Positions 1 to 8,770 of a DNA stretch of 64,000 bases are shown piece after piece (positions within the stretch are counted from its first letter, which is position 1; each line of letters begins with the position of its first letter). Source of the DNA: Staphylococcus aureus. Its GTDB lineage: Bacteria; Bacillota; Bacilli; Staphylococcales; Staphylococcaceae. Below the pieces are notes generated by a model. The model was not told the DNA's origin, searched no databases, and saw only the letters and a program-made list of their open reading frames with translations. Made by a program: the position numbers and the translations under genes. Location: positions 1,054,001 to 1,118,000 of the forward strand of contig NZ_CP011526.1 in the NCBI RefSeq assembly GCF_001027105.1, read 5' to 3'.

Positions 1-1148
1 CCAATAGACAACTCATAAGGATGTTGATCTTTTACATTTTGTAAATCTAAAAGTTTTAAAAGTTGTATCGTTTCATCATCACTTTGATCTTTAGAAAGGT
101 GATTAAAATGAATGTTAATTTCATCATAAACCGAATTTGTTATAAATTGTAATTCTGGGTTTTGATAAACTAGGTACATGTGTTTTGCTGCATGTTTAAT
201 TTTTGTTAAACGCTGATTTTCAAAATAAACATCACCTTGATATTTAATCAATTGCATAATTGATTCAAGCAAGGTTGTTTTACCACTACCATTTGCCCCT
301 GTAATTGTAATCCACTCACCTAGACCAATTTCTAAATCTGAGAATGAGAGCAATGTTGATTTACCGCGAATAATACGTCCATTTTTAAATTGTAATAAGT
401 GTGAGTTTGTTGTTGGAAAGTCAACACGACTTGGTGCGAATTCCCATGCACGTGGATGCCACACACCATATTCACTGAGTAAATGAACATACTTCTGTAA
501 TATGATTTCAGGACATTCATCGGCAATGATATTTCCGTTATAATCCATCAAAATGACGCGGTCGACATGATTCCAGATGTGTTTAACTTTATGTTCAACG
601 ATTACAACCGTTTGATCTTCCCAAAGTTCAATTAGTTTAGTCCATAAATCTTCTGTTGCTTGAACATCTAACATTGCTGTCGGTTCATCTAAAAACAATG
701 TTTTTGATTGTTGAAGAATGGTTTCAACAATTGCCAATTTCTGTTTCATCCCGCCACTTAAATCTTTGATATACGTTTCAGGGGTAACATTTAAATTGAC
801 CATATTTAAAGCATTGATAATTAACGCATCCATGTCTTCACGTGGTAATTGTCTATTTTCTAAAACGAATGCAAGTTCTTCGTATACTTTTGGCATACAA
901 AACTGGCTATCAGGGTCTTGGAAAATAACGCCACTTAATGGGTCAACGATTAGTTCATCATATTTCATAGGTAATTCAATTAAATTAGGAACAATACCAC
1001 TTAATACATTCAGAAGTGTACTTTTACCGCAACCAGAAGGACCGAGTAAAAGTACTTTTTCTTTGTCTTGAATAGTGATATTTAAATGATCGAAAATTTT
1101 ACGTTGACCACTTGGATATTTTAATCGTAAATCACTTACTTTTAACAC
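1..1148 (-). CDS. ykoD: ECF/cobalt-type ABC transporter ATP-binding protein, YkoD-like (3' end outside window)
   Basis: Energising ATPase of an energy-coupling-factor importer, probably for thiamine or its HMP precursor, acting at the inner face of the membrane. It begins with GTG at 1148, behind a GAGGAG Shine-Dalgarno about 8 bases upstream. The N-terminal ABC domain has Walker A GPSGCGKSTLL near residue 35. A second Walker A, GANGSGKT, lies at about 273-296, so this is a double-ABC protein of YkoD type; the reading frame is still open at base 1. It lies 14 bases downstream of ykoE and is therefore under the TPP riboswitch. The thiamine/HMP assignment comes from the riboswitch and the YkoE partner, not from the ATPase itself. 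Confidence 0.88.
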   Translation of the reverse strand, partial: MLKVSDLRLKYPSGQRKIFDHLNITIQDKEKVLLLGPSGCGKSTLLNVLSGIVPNLIELPMKYDELIVDPLSGVIFQDPDSQFCMPKVYEELAFVLENRQLPREDMDALIINALNMVNLNVTPETYIKDLSGGMKQKLAIVETILQQSKTLFLDEPTAMLDVQATEDLWTKLIELWEDQTVVIVEHKVKHIWNHVDRVILMDYNGNIIADECPEIILQKYVHLLSEYGVWHPRAWEFAPSRVDFPTTNSHLLQFKNGRIIRGKSTLLSFSDLEIGLGEWITITGANGSGKTTLLESIMQLIKYQGDVYFENQRLTKIKHAAKHMYLVYQNPELQFITNSVYDEINIHFNHLSKDQSDDETIQLLKLLDLQNVKDQHPYELSI

Positions 1149-1162
1149 TCTGAATGCTCCTC

Positions 1163-1738
1163 TTATAAGTTGTCGTAATCTTCTTTAGCAGCTGGTCTAA
1201 ATAATTTTGTTACGCCTGTCTTATCTAAAGCTTTTACTAAAAGGTAAGATAGGACGCCGGCGACTACTGCACCACTAATTAATCTAAATACGATGAATAA
1301 TGTTAAGTTCCAACCTGCAACTTCATTTAAATAACCATAGAAATAATCTATCGGGAAAGCCGCGATTGCTGTACAAAAACCTGCTAACATAGCTACCATA
1401 ACTGAACGTGATTGATATTTAAAAATTGCAAAGACAAGTTCACACGCTAAACCTTGTATAAAAGCGTAAACGATTGTCGGAATATCGAAACGACCCATAA
1501 TGATAGTTTCGCCGGCACCTGCAGCAAATTCAGCCAGTAAAGCAATACCTGGTTTTGGAATAATTAGATAGCAGACAATCGCTGCCATGAACCAAACCCC
1601 GTTTGTTAATTGTTCGAGGTGAAGGCCTGTAGCTTGCACACCATTGTAAACAAACCACCATAAATTGTAAATAACTGCGAATACTAGTGAAATAAGTACG
1701 GTTACTAGTATTTCAGATAGCTTTAAACCTTTTGACAT
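1163..1738 (-). CDS. ykoE: ECF transporter substrate-binding membrane protein YkoE
   Basis: A 191-residue integral membrane protein with about five to six hydrophobic helices. It resembles YkoE, the S component that gives the YkoEDC importer its specificity for thiamine or hydroxymethylpyrimidine. The start ATG follows a GGAGGATG-type ribosome site. It is the first gene after the TPP riboswitch and is followed by the ATPase gene, the expected ykoE-ykoD order. The T component (YkoC) would lie beyond the left edge. The ligand is inferred from the riboswitch class. Confidence 0.88.
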   Translation of the reverse strand: MSKGLKLSEILVTVLISLVFAVIYNLWWFVYNGVQATGLHLEQLTNGVWFMAAIVCYLIIPKPGIALLAEFAAGAGETIIMGRFDIPTIVYAFIQGLACELVFAIFKYQSRSVMVAMLAGFCTAIAAFPIDYFYGYLNEVAGWNLTLFIVFRLISGAVVAGVLSYLLVKALDKTGVTKLFRPAAKEDYDNL

Positions 1739-1755
1739 TTTTACATCCTCCTAAT

Positions 1756-1793
1756 AAAAAAACGCACAACCATCCATAGGAAAGTTATGCGTT
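1756..1793 (-). terminator. Riboswitch-controlled intrinsic terminator
   Basis: On the minus strand AACGCATAAC pairs with GTTGTGCGTT, followed by a run of T. The loop-side bases ACTTTCCTA are complementary to TAGGAAAGT at the 3' end of the TPP aptamer. Terminator and antiterminator are therefore mutually exclusive. It lies just ahead of the ykoE ribosome site. Confidence 0.88.
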
Positions 1794-1819
1794 CACAATA
1801 TATATTAGTAAAACATATG

Positions 1820-1915
1820 TATAGTAACACTTTCCTACGCTAGTTCAAGCTAGATCAGGTTCAAAGGGTTTGAGGGCAAGCCTCATCTCAGTATAAAACA
1901 CCCCTAGTGTGTGCG
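1820..1915 (-). ncRNA. TPP riboswitch (THI element)
   Basis: Read on the minus strand, the sequence carries the conserved thi-box parts in order: GGGGTG, CTGAGATGAGG, an internal helix, then CCCTTTGAACCTGATCTAG and GCGTAGGAAAGTG. These form the thiamine pyrophosphate aptamer, which switches off thiamine genes when TPP binds. It sits directly upstream of ykoE with an intrinsic terminator between them, so control is by transcription attenuation. Confidence 0.96.
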
Positions 1916-2182
1916 ATTTATTTAATTAATTATACTGTAAGACGTTTGTAAACTTATGTCAATAGGTTGTCTTCATGAAATTTCGTTTAATTCGATTTAA
2001 AATTTATAATATTAGCATTGGATTTAAATTGAAGATGTAGTAGGAATGTTAGTAATTAAAGATATAAAAATATGTGACATGTAATAATATTGAGCTGATA
2101 AATGAAGAGGGATACTTATCAATCATACCTCTTTAACAACAGTGAAGAACCCGTGCATAATGGCTTACGAATTATAGTTTAT

Positions 2183-2308
2183 AAGGAAGAAGAGGGATAC
2201 ATGCGCCGAGCACATGCATAAAAGCCCCTAACAACTAAAAGTTGTAAGGAAGGAGAGGGATACATGCGCCGAGCACATGCATAAAATCCCCTAACAACTA
2301 AAAGTTGT
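2183..2308. repeat. Two tandem copies of a 63-bp intergenic repeat
   Basis: Copies at 2183-2245 and 2246-2308 are nearly identical; each contains GAGGGATACATGCGCCGAG, GCACATGCATAAAA and CCCCTAACAACTAAAAGTTG. In the right copy the terminal part folds as the terminator of the neighbouring small gene; in the left copy the right arm of that hairpin is missing. A partial GAGGGATAC also occurs near 2107. This looks like replication slippage. The rest of the 1926-2321 gap is AT-rich with no gene that I can support. Confidence 0.9.
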
Positions 2309-2318
2309 AAGGGGATTT
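2284..2318 (-). terminator. Intrinsic terminator of the 44-residue gene
   Basis: AAATCCCCT and ACAACT pair with AGTTGT and AGGGGATTT around a three-base loop, with a short T run on the minus strand. It begins four bases after the stop codon of the small gene. Confidence 0.8.
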
Positions 2319-2321
2319 AAA

Positions 2322-2456
2322 TTAATTTAGTGTATCTTGGATATCTTGTTTTGTTTGATTAATATCTTCTGTTTTTTCTTCTTTTTTATCTTTTAATTTT
2401 TCTTCAACTTCTTTAGCTTTTTCTGCTGCTTTTTTATTTTGATTTTCATTAGACAT
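2322..2456 (-). CDS. Small highly charged hypothetical protein (44 aa)
   Basis: The product starts MSNENQNKKAAEKAKEVEEK and ends QDIQDTLN, with 44 residues rich in Lys and Glu. It is probably a single amphipathic or coiled helix, and has no cysteine, signal peptide or membrane segment. Support for a real gene is a GGGAGG ribosome site 7 bases before the ATG, a clean frame, and a terminator immediately after the stop. I do not recognise a family. It is transcribed away from auxA, so promoters for both should lie in 2457-2600. Confidence 0.72.
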   Translation of the reverse strand: MSNENQNKKAAEKAKEVEEKLKDKKEEKTEDINQTKQDIQDTLN

Positions 2457-2607
2457 GATTAATTCCTCCCAAATTGGATAATTATTTATATATAAATCTT
2501 ACCCGGTTGTACTTTCGTTAAACTTTTCTAAGTCTATAGCACTATTTATTCATTTATCTAAAGACAACAACATTAGATTAATATATAATGATTTTGAGGT
2601 GAACATA

Positions 2608-3903
2608 ATGTCTTTTCTTAGGAAACACGCCGAAATTATTTTTAGCTATTTAATCGGTATCGTTTCACTCTTCACTGGTCTCATTATTTTAATTAACTTG
2701 CCATTAATTAAACAATTAAATGGTGGTAAAAAAGTTGATACACATGTTCATAATGTGTGGGAATTTCTGAATGCATTTTTCAGTGAAATTATTAAAGTAA
2801 TGAGTCGATTTATAGGTAATTTCCCTATAGTTAGTGCAATTGTGATAATTATATTCGGTATTTTAGTTATGTTGATTGGTCATACATTACTTAGAACTAT
2901 TAAGTATGACTATGATATTTCTATCTTTTTCTTAGTTATCGGTATCATGTACTTTATTATTACTCTTATATTAATGACTCAAGTTTATGGATTCTTTGCA
3001 GTGATTTTCATTATTCCATTTACAATTCATATAGGATATATCGTCTATAAAGATGAATTGAATCAGGAAAATGTAAAAAATCATTTCATGTGGATAATTG
3101 TGAGTTATGGTATAAGTTACTTAATTACACAAATTGCATTGTATGGCAGAATTGATGCTAATGAAATAGAGTCAATTGATATCTTAAGTGTCAATGCTTT
3201 CTTTATAATTATGTGGTTACTTGGTCAAATGGCTATTTGGAATTTCTTGTTCTTGCGCCGAGCTTTACCTTTAACAAAGCAAGAATTAGGTGAAGAGGAG
3301 CCAGAATTATCAAGAACAAGTAAAGGGAATGTCACGAATCAAACTAAAATTCACTTGAAACAACTCCAAGATAAGACTACAGAATATGCACGTAAGACAA
3401 GAAGAAGTGTCGATTTAGATAAAATTAGAGCTAAAAGAGATAAATTCAAAAAGAAAGTTAATGATATTATCGATATTCAAGAAGACGATATTCCTGATTG
3501 GATGAGAAAACCGAAATGGGTTAAACCAATGTATGTCGAACTATTTTGTGGTGTCGTCATCTTTTTATTCACATTTTTAGAATTTAATAATCGTAATGCA
3601 TTATTTGTATCTGGTGATTGGAAATTATCACAGACACAATATGTTATTGAATGGGTTACATTATTAATTCTGTTATTCATTATTATCGCATATATCGCTA
3701 CAACGTTAACTTTCCACTTGAAAGGTAAGTTTTATTATTTACAATTATTTATGGGGAGCATTTTATTCTTTAAATTGTTAACGGAATTTATAAATATAAT
3801 GATTCATGGACTATTACTTTCAGTGTTCATTACGCCAACATTACTATTAATGTTATTGGCAATCATCATTTCTTATTCGTTACAATTACGAGAGCGACCA
3901 TAA
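2608..3903 (+). CDS. auxA: Polytopic membrane protein, AuxA (lipoteichoic-acid/beta-lactam auxiliary factor)
   Basis: A membrane protein of about 431 residues. Six hydrophobic helices lie in residues 10-220, followed by a charged cytoplasmic stretch at about 225-300 rich in Lys, Arg and Asp, then four more helices to the C-terminus. By position relative to rlmI and ptsHI it matches the S. aureus gene named auxA, reported to stabilise lipoteichoic acid and modulate beta-lactam resistance. No catalytic motif is visible. The ATG at 2608 is preferred over the GTG at 2599 because GAGGTG lies six bases before it. The name rests on synteny recalled from the literature; the molecular activity is unknown. 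Confidence 0.75.
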   Translation: MSFLRKHAEIIFSYLIGIVSLFTGLIILINLPLIKQLNGGKKVDTHVHNVWEFLNAFFSEIIKVMSRFIGNFPIVSAIVIIIFGILVMLIGHTLLRTIKYDYDISIFFLVIGIMYFIITLILMTQVYGFFAVIFIIPFTIHIGYIVYKDELNQENVKNHFMWIIVSYGISYLITQIALYGRIDANEIESIDILSVNAFFIIMWLLGQMAIWNFLFLRRALPLTKQELGEEEPELSRTSKGNVTNQTKIHLKQLQDKTTEYARKTRRSVDLDKIRAKRDKFKKKVNDIIDIQEDDIPDWMRKPKWVKPMYVELFCGVVIFLFTFLEFNNRNALFVSGDWKLSQTQYVIEWVTLLILLFIIIAYIATTLTFHLKGKFYYLQLFMGSILFFKLLTEFINIMIHGLLLSVFITPTLLLMLLAIIISYSLQLRERP

Positions 3904-3916
3904 TTAAAAGCATTAT

Positions 3917-4020
3917 AAAAGTACTATCTATTAAACATTTTGATGTGTACGCTATAAGTTAGATATATCTCTAACTTACTTAGATACAGGTCAATGAAGT
4001 TTATGGATAGTACTTTTTTT
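3917..4020 (+). terminator. Long-stem terminator after auxA
   Basis: AAAAGTACTATC at 3917 pairs with GATAGTACTTTT ending at 4017, followed by more T. An inner hairpin (TAAGTTAGA with TCTAACTTA) fills the loop. It ends the auxA transcript. Confidence 0.75.
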
Positions 4021-4327
4021 GTAACTAGATTTGATTGATTCAGGTGATGTGAATTAAGTATTGAAAATTGTATACAAAGTTTTAGTGCAAATAAAATAGT
4101 TGAAAAGTTATCCATTTGTAAAATCAAGAAAACTAGTAAATAGTTGAAGCGACTTATGGAATTTGCGAAACGATATATAGTATTTCCTTTGTAGAAATTT
4201 AACATATATCATTCAAATTACTAATTTGTTAAAATCAACAGTAAGATTAGAAGTAGATGATATTGAAATTTGGCAAACAATTTAATCTATATAAAACTAC
4301 AACGAAACACAGAAAGGAAGTTGTCAG
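4021..4327. other. Intergenic stretch before rlmI
   Basis: AT-rich spacer with no gene that I can support. A minus-strand reading frame across 3924-4205 lacks a ribosome site and overlaps the terminator. The rlmI promoter and AGGAAG ribosome site lie at the right end. Confidence 0.5.
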
Positions 4328-5500
4328 ATGAAAATAGCAACTCTGAACAAAGGCAAAGAAACAAAATATTTTAATGGATATCCTTTAATTGAAGAAGAGG
4401 ATATCTATTCACAAGATCATTTAAAAGAAGGAGATATTTTTCAAATTGTGACTGATAAATCACAATATGTCGCAACGGCTTATGTTGGTCGCCAACATAA
4501 AGGATTAGGTTGGGTTCTAACATACGATAAAGCTCAACAAATCAACACAGCTTTCTTTGTAAAATTGTTTAATACTGCATTAGCAGAACGTGATTATTAT
4601 TTTAATATAGATGGAACAAATGCTTTTAGATTATTTAATGCTGAAGGTGATGGTGTTGGGGGATTAACAATCGACAATTACGATGGTCATTTGTTGATTC
4701 AATGGTACTCAAAAGGTATTTATAAATTTAAATATGCCATTCTTGAAGCGGTTAGAAAAGTATTTGATTATAAATCTATTTACGAAAAAGTAAGATTTAA
4801 AGACAGCGAATATAGTGGTGGTTTTGTTGAAGGAGATGCACCTGAGTTTCCAATTGTTATCGAAGAAAACTTCACATTTTATAATGTAGACCTTGAAGAT
4901 GGTTTGATGACAGGTATCTTTTTAGATCAAAAAGAAGTGCGCAAGAAATTAAGGGATCAATATGCCAAAGAACGCCATGTTTTAAACTTATTTAGTTATA
5001 CAGGTGCTTTTTCTGCAATAGCAGCAAGTGAGGCATCTTCAACAACAAGTGTAGATTTGGCTAATCGTTCTCGTAGTTTAACTGAAGAAAATTTTGGATT
5101 AAATGCTATTGATCCTAAATCCCAATATATTTATGTCATGGACACTTTTGATTTCTATAAATATGCTGCACGACATGGACATAGTTATGACACGATCGTG
5201 ATTGATCCACCTAGCTTTGCGCGTAACAAAAAACGTACATTTTCAGTGCAAAAAGATTATGACAAATTAATTAATGGCGCCTTAAATATCTTATCATCTG
5301 AAGGAACATTATTGTTATGTACAAACGCAAGTGTATATCCATTAAAGCAATTTAAAAATACTATTAAAAAGACGCTTGAAGAGAGTGGCGTTGATTATGA
5401 ATTAACTGAAGTTATGGGATTACCAAAAGATTTTAAAACGCATCCACATTATAAGCCATCTAAATATTTAAAAGCTGTTTTTGTAAATATTAGACATTAA
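4328..5500 (+). CDS. rlmI: Class I SAM-dependent rRNA (cytosine-C5) methyltransferase, RlmI family
   Basis: Predicted to methylate a cytosine in 23S rRNA at carbon 5. The 390-residue protein has an N-terminal PUA-like RNA-binding region (about 1-75) and a C-terminal Rossmann methyltransferase. Visible motifs are the SAM-binding LNLFSYTGAFSAIAA near 220 and the catalytic-loop motif IDPPSFARNKK near 290. Its length fits the RlmI/YwbD family. The ATG follows AGGAAG. The exact target base is inferred from the family. It is a single gene, with 53 bases before the next one. Confidence 0.88.
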   Translation: MKIATLNKGKETKYFNGYPLIEEEDIYSQDHLKEGDIFQIVTDKSQYVATAYVGRQHKGLGWVLTYDKAQQINTAFFVKLFNTALAERDYYFNIDGTNAFRLFNAEGDGVGGLTIDNYDGHLLIQWYSKGIYKFKYAILEAVRKVFDYKSIYEKVRFKDSEYSGGFVEGDAPEFPIVIEENFTFYNVDLEDGLMTGIFLDQKEVRKKLRDQYAKERHVLNLFSYTGAFSAIAASEASSTTSVDLANRSRSLTEENFGLNAIDPKSQYIYVMDTFDFYKYAARHGHSYDTIVIDPPSFARNKKRTFSVQKDYDKLINGALNILSSEGTLLLCTNASVYPLKQFKNTIKKTLEESGVDYELTEVMGLPKDFKTHPHYKPSKYLKAVFVNIRH

Positions 5501-5553
5501 TTTGATAAAAAGGGGTATAGTAACTTATTGAGAAAAAGAAGGGTGATAATATT

Positions 5554-6096
5554 ATGGGATTCAAAAACAATTTAACATCAAATTTAACAAATAAAATCGG
5601 TAATTCAGTCTTTAAAATAGAAAATGTTGACGGAAAAGGTGCAATGCCAACGACGATTCAAGAATTGAGAGAAAGACGACAACGTGCTGAAGCAATTGTA
5701 AAGAGAAAGTCTTTAATGTCATCAACAATGAGCGTTGTTCCAATTCCGGGTTTAGATTTTGGTGTTGATTTAAAATTAATGAAAGATATTATCGAAGATG
5801 TTAATAAAATTTATGGTTTAGATCATAAGCAAGTTAATAGCCTTGGGGATGATGTGAAAGAAAGAATTATGTCTGCAGCAGCAATTCAAGGTAGTCAATT
5901 TATTGGTAAAAGAATTTCAAATGCATTTTTAAAAATTGTAATTAGAGATGTAGCTAAACGTACTGCTGCAAAACAAACAAAATGGTTTCTTGTTGTAGGA
6001 CAAGCTGTGTCTGCATCTATTAGTTACTATTTTATGAATAAAATTGGAAAAGATCACATTCAAAAATGCGAAAATGTTATTAAAAATGTCATGTAG
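5554..6096 (+). CDS. Conserved hypothetical protein (DUF697-like)
   Basis: 180 residues. The N-terminal third is charged, with a helix containing ELRERRQRAEAIVKRK. The middle has MSSTMSVVPIPGLDFGVDLK, typical of DUF697-like segments often attached to GTPases, and there is a moderately hydrophobic C-terminal region with GQAVSASISYYFMNKIG. No GTPase domain is present, so if the family call is right this is a stand-alone version. The ribosome site is GGGTGAT. The function is unknown and the family call tentative. Confidence 0.6.
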   Translation: MGFKNNLTSNLTNKIGNSVFKIENVDGKGAMPTTIQELRERRQRAEAIVKRKSLMSSTMSVVPIPGLDFGVDLKLMKDIIEDVNKIYGLDHKQVNSLGDDVKERIMSAAAIQGSQFIGKRISNAFLKIVIRDVAKRTAAKQTKWFLVVGQAVSASISYYFMNKIGKDHIQKCENVIKNVM

Positions 6097-6130
6097 GTGC
6101 TATAATAGTTTTGCAATTTGCAAATTTTAC

Positions 6131-6144
6131 TGAAACCGGTTTTA
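6131..6144 (+). promoter_or_regulatory. Candidate cre (CcpA) site upstream of ptsHI
   Basis: TGAAACCGGTTTTA matches the catabolite-responsive-element pattern TGWNANCGNTNNCA at 13 of 14 positions. It lies about 105 bases before the ptsH start, a plausible place for CcpA activation or repression. This is pattern matching only. Confidence 0.45.
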
Positions 6145-6249
6145 AACGAATTGAATTTAAAGCATGGTTTTGGTAAAGTTAATGTATAAAACTAAGTTAG
6201 TATTGTAATAATATTGAAGATTCTAACTATACGAAGGAGAAATGTAATT

Positions 6250-6516
6250 ATGGAACAAAATTCATATGTAATCATCGACGAGACTGGTATTCACGCTAGA
6301 CCAGCAACAATGTTAGTACAAACAGCTTCAAAATTCGATTCTGATATTCAATTAGAATATAACGGTAAGAAAGTAAACTTAAAATCAATCATGGGTGTTA
6401 TGAGCCTTGGTGTTGGTAAAGATGCTGAAATTACAATTTATGCTGACGGTAGTGATGAATCTGACGCCATTCAAGCAATCAGTGACGTCTTATCAAAAGA
6501 AGGATTGACTAAATAA
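6250..6516 (+). CDS. ptsH: Phosphocarrier protein HPr
   Basis: An 88-residue cytoplasmic PTS phosphocarrier. It takes phosphate from enzyme I on His15 (visible in GIHARPAT) and passes it to sugar-specific EIIA proteins. Ser46 in [11 protein letters not shown] is the regulatory site for HPr kinase, and Ser46-phosphorylated HPr is the CcpA co-repressor. The ATG at 6250, behind GAAGGAG, gives exactly this numbering; an upstream in-frame ATG at 6214 would add 12 residues and lacks a ribosome site. Only two bases separate it from ptsI, so the two form an operon. Confidence 0.97.
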
Positions 6517-6518
6517 TC

Positions 6519-8237
6519 ATGTCTAAATTAATTAAAGGTATTGCCGCATCTGATGGTGTCGCAATTGCTAAAGCTTATTTATTAGTTGAGCCAGACTTAA
6601 CATTCGACAAAAATGAAAAAGTCACTGATGTTGAAGGAGAAGTTGCAAAGTTCAATAGCGCTATCGAAGCTTCTAAAGTTGAGTTAACTAAAATTAGAAA
6701 TAATGCAGAGGTTCAACTAGGTGCTGATAAAGCTGCTATCTTTGATGCACATTTATTAGTTTTAGATGACCCTGAATTAATTCAACCAATCCAAGATAAG
6801 ATTAAAAATGAAAACGCTAATGCTGCTACAGCATTAACGGATGTAACAACACAATTTGTTACAATTTTTGAATCTATGGATAACGAATACATGAAAGAAC
6901 GTGCGGCTGATATTCGCGACGTTTCTAAACGTGTGTTATCACATATTTTAGGTGTAGAATTACCGAATCCGAGTATGATTGATGAAAGCGTTGTTATTGT
7001 AGGGAATGACTTAACGCCATCTGATACTGCTCAATTAAATAAAGAATTCGTACAAGGTTTTGCTACAAACATTGGCGGAAGAACAAGTCACTCTGCAATT
7101 ATGAGTCGTTCTTTAGAAATTCCAGCAATTGTTGGTACAAAATCAATTACTCAAGAAGTTAAACAAGGCGACATGATTATCGTAGATGGATTAAATGGTG
7201 ATGTAATCGTTAATCCAACTGAAGATGAGTTAATCGCTTATCAAGATAAACGTGAGCGTTATTTTGCTGACAAGAAAGAATTACAAAAACTACGTGATGC
7301 TGATACTGTTACAGTTGATGGTGTTCACGCAGAGCTTGCTGCAAATATTGGTACACCTAATGATTTGCCAGGTGTTATTGAAAATGGTGCACAAGGTATC
7401 GGCTTATATAGAACTGAGTTTTTATATATGGGTCGTGACCAAATGCCTACAGAAGAAGAACAATTTGAAGCTTATAAAGAAGTATTAGAAGCAATGGGCG
7501 GTAAACGTGTTGTTGTACGTACTTTAGATATAGGTGGAGATAAAGAATTATCATACTTAAACTTGCCTGAAGAAATGAATCCATTCTTAGGTTACCGTGC
7601 GATTCGTTTATGCCTTGCGCAACAAGATATTTTCAGACCACAGCTACGTGCATTATTACGTGCATCAGTTTATGGTAAGTTAAATATCATGTTCCCAATG
7701 GTTGCAACAATTAACGAATTTAGAGAAGCTAAAGCTATATTATTAGAAGAAAAAGAAAACCTTAAAAATGAAGGTCATGACATTTCGGATGATATAGAAT
7801 TAGGAATCATGGTAGAGATACCTGCAACAGCAGCATTAGCTGATGTCTTTGCTAAAGAAGTAGATTTCTTCAGTATCGGTACAAATGATTTAATTCAATA
7901 CACATTAGCTGCTGACCGTATGTCAGAGCGTGTATCATATCTATACCAACCATATAACCCTTCAATCTTACGTTTAGTTAAACAAGTTATTGAAGCGTCA
8001 CATAAAGAAGGTAAATGGACAGGTATGTGTGGTGAAATGGCTGGAGATGAAACAGCTATTCCATTATTGCTTGGTTTAGGTTTAGATGAGTTCTCTATGA
8101 GTGCAACGTCTATTCTGAAAGCAAGAAGACAAATTAATGGTTTAAGTAAAAATGAAATGACTGAACTTGCTAACCGTGCAGTCGACTGTGCAACGCAAGA
8201 AGAAGTTATTGAATTAGTTAACAACTACGTAAAATAA
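6519..8237 (+). CDS. ptsI: Phosphoenolpyruvate-protein phosphotransferase (PTS enzyme I)
   Basis: The 572-residue first enzyme of the sugar phosphotransferase system: it autophosphorylates from PEP and passes phosphate to HPr. The N-terminal domain binds HPr. The phosphorylated histidine lies in [13 protein letters not shown] near residue 190. The C-terminal PEP-binding barrel shows [16 protein letters not shown], and [18 protein letters not shown], with the catalytic cysteine in GMCGEMAGD near 500. The length is standard. The start lies two bases after the ptsH stop, and its weak ribosome site (AAGGATTGA) sits inside ptsH, suggesting translational coupling. Confidence 0.97.
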   Translation: MSKLIKGIAASDGVAIAKAYLLVEPDLTFDKNEKVTDVEGEVAKFNSAIEASKVELTKIRNNAEVQLGADKAAIFDAHLLVLDDPELIQPIQDKIKNENANAATALTDVTTQFVTIFESMDNEYMKERAADIRDVSKRVLSHILGVELPNPSMIDESVVIVGNDLTPSDTAQLNKEFVQGFATNIGGRTSHSAIMSRSLEIPAIVGTKSITQEVKQGDMIIVDGLNGDVIVNPTEDELIAYQDKRERYFADKKELQKLRDADTVTVDGVHAELAANIGTPNDLPGVIENGAQGIGLYRTEFLYMGRDQMPTEEEQFEAYKEVLEAMGGKRVVVRTLDIGGDKELSYLNLPEEMNPFLGYRAIRLCLAQQDIFRPQLRALLRASVYGKLNIMFPMVATINEFREAKAILLEEKENLKNEGHDISDDIELGIMVEIPATAALADVFAKEVDFFSIGTNDLIQYTLAADRMSERVSYLYQPYNPSILRLVKQVIEASHKEGKWTGMCGEMAGDETAIPLLLGLGLDEFSMSATSILKARRQINGLSKNEMTELANRAVDCATQEEVIELVNNYVK

Positions 8238-8268
8238 TTAATTCTTTCGAAAGACAGAATTATAAATA

Positions 8269-8319
8269 AACCCGAAGTATTCATTGTAAGTAATTATGAA
8301 TACTTCGGGTTCTTTTTTA
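8269..8319 (+). terminator. ptsHI terminator
   Basis: AACCCGAAGTATTCAT pairs with ATGAATACTTCGGGTT, followed by CTTTTTT. This is a strong intrinsic terminator 32 bases after ptsI. Confidence 0.95.
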
Positions 8320-8473
8320 TGATTTATGTTAATTTCAATGGAATGTTGTTGCTAACTAATTAAACAACTATGTGTCATTAACAAAATGTAGTTCTTTAAT
8401 TAATGTTAGTTAATTTAAAAATCGATATTTAATTTATGATAGCTATAAATGATGAAGTTGATTTAGATGAAAA

Positions 8474-8707
8474 TTAATCTTGGATATTTAATACTTTGTT
8501 GATTTCATCAAGATCAACATGGTACATTGGATTGCCATTCAACAAAATAAACGGAGTTGAAAAAGCATCAAAATCTATCATTTCGTTTCGATATTGTTGA
8601 TTGTTGATATTTCTCTCTTCAAAATCAATGTGATGCTCATTTAGATAATTTTTTACAAATGTACAAGGTGGACAATCATTCTGCGTATAAACGATTATTT
8701 CTGACAT
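8474..8707 (-). CDS. Glutaredoxin/NrdH-like redoxin
   Basis: A 77-residue cytoplasmic thiol-disulfide protein. It opens MSEIIVYTQNDCPPCTFVKN, with the redox motif CPPC at residues 12-15, and has the cis-Pro segment FSTPFILLNGN near 52. The length fits NrdH/glutaredoxin-like proteins. It is monocistronic and convergent with ptsHI. No nrd genes are adjacent, so its electron-acceptor partner cannot be deduced; it could reduce ribonucleotide reductase or low-molecular-weight thiol disulfides. Confidence 0.85.
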   Translation of the reverse strand: MSEIIVYTQNDCPPCTFVKNYLNEHHIDFEERNINNQQYRNEMIDFDAFSTPFILLNGNPMYHVDLDEINKVLNIQD

Positions 8708-8770
8708 GTATCATGCTCCTTCGTGCTTTATTCTAATGTAATATACACAATTATACATTGAAATTCAAAT

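Noticed and set aside
718..1071. Plus-strand frame opposite the YkoD-like ATPase
   Set aside because: Shadow of the ATPase on the other strand; no ribosome site and the opposite frame has clear Walker motifs.
3924..4205. Minus-strand 93-codon frame after auxA
   Set aside because: No ribosome site, overlaps the long-stem terminator, and composition looks like random AT-rich translation.
7252..8224. Frames overlapping ptsI on both strands
   Set aside because: Shadows of the enzyme I coding sequence with no start signals.
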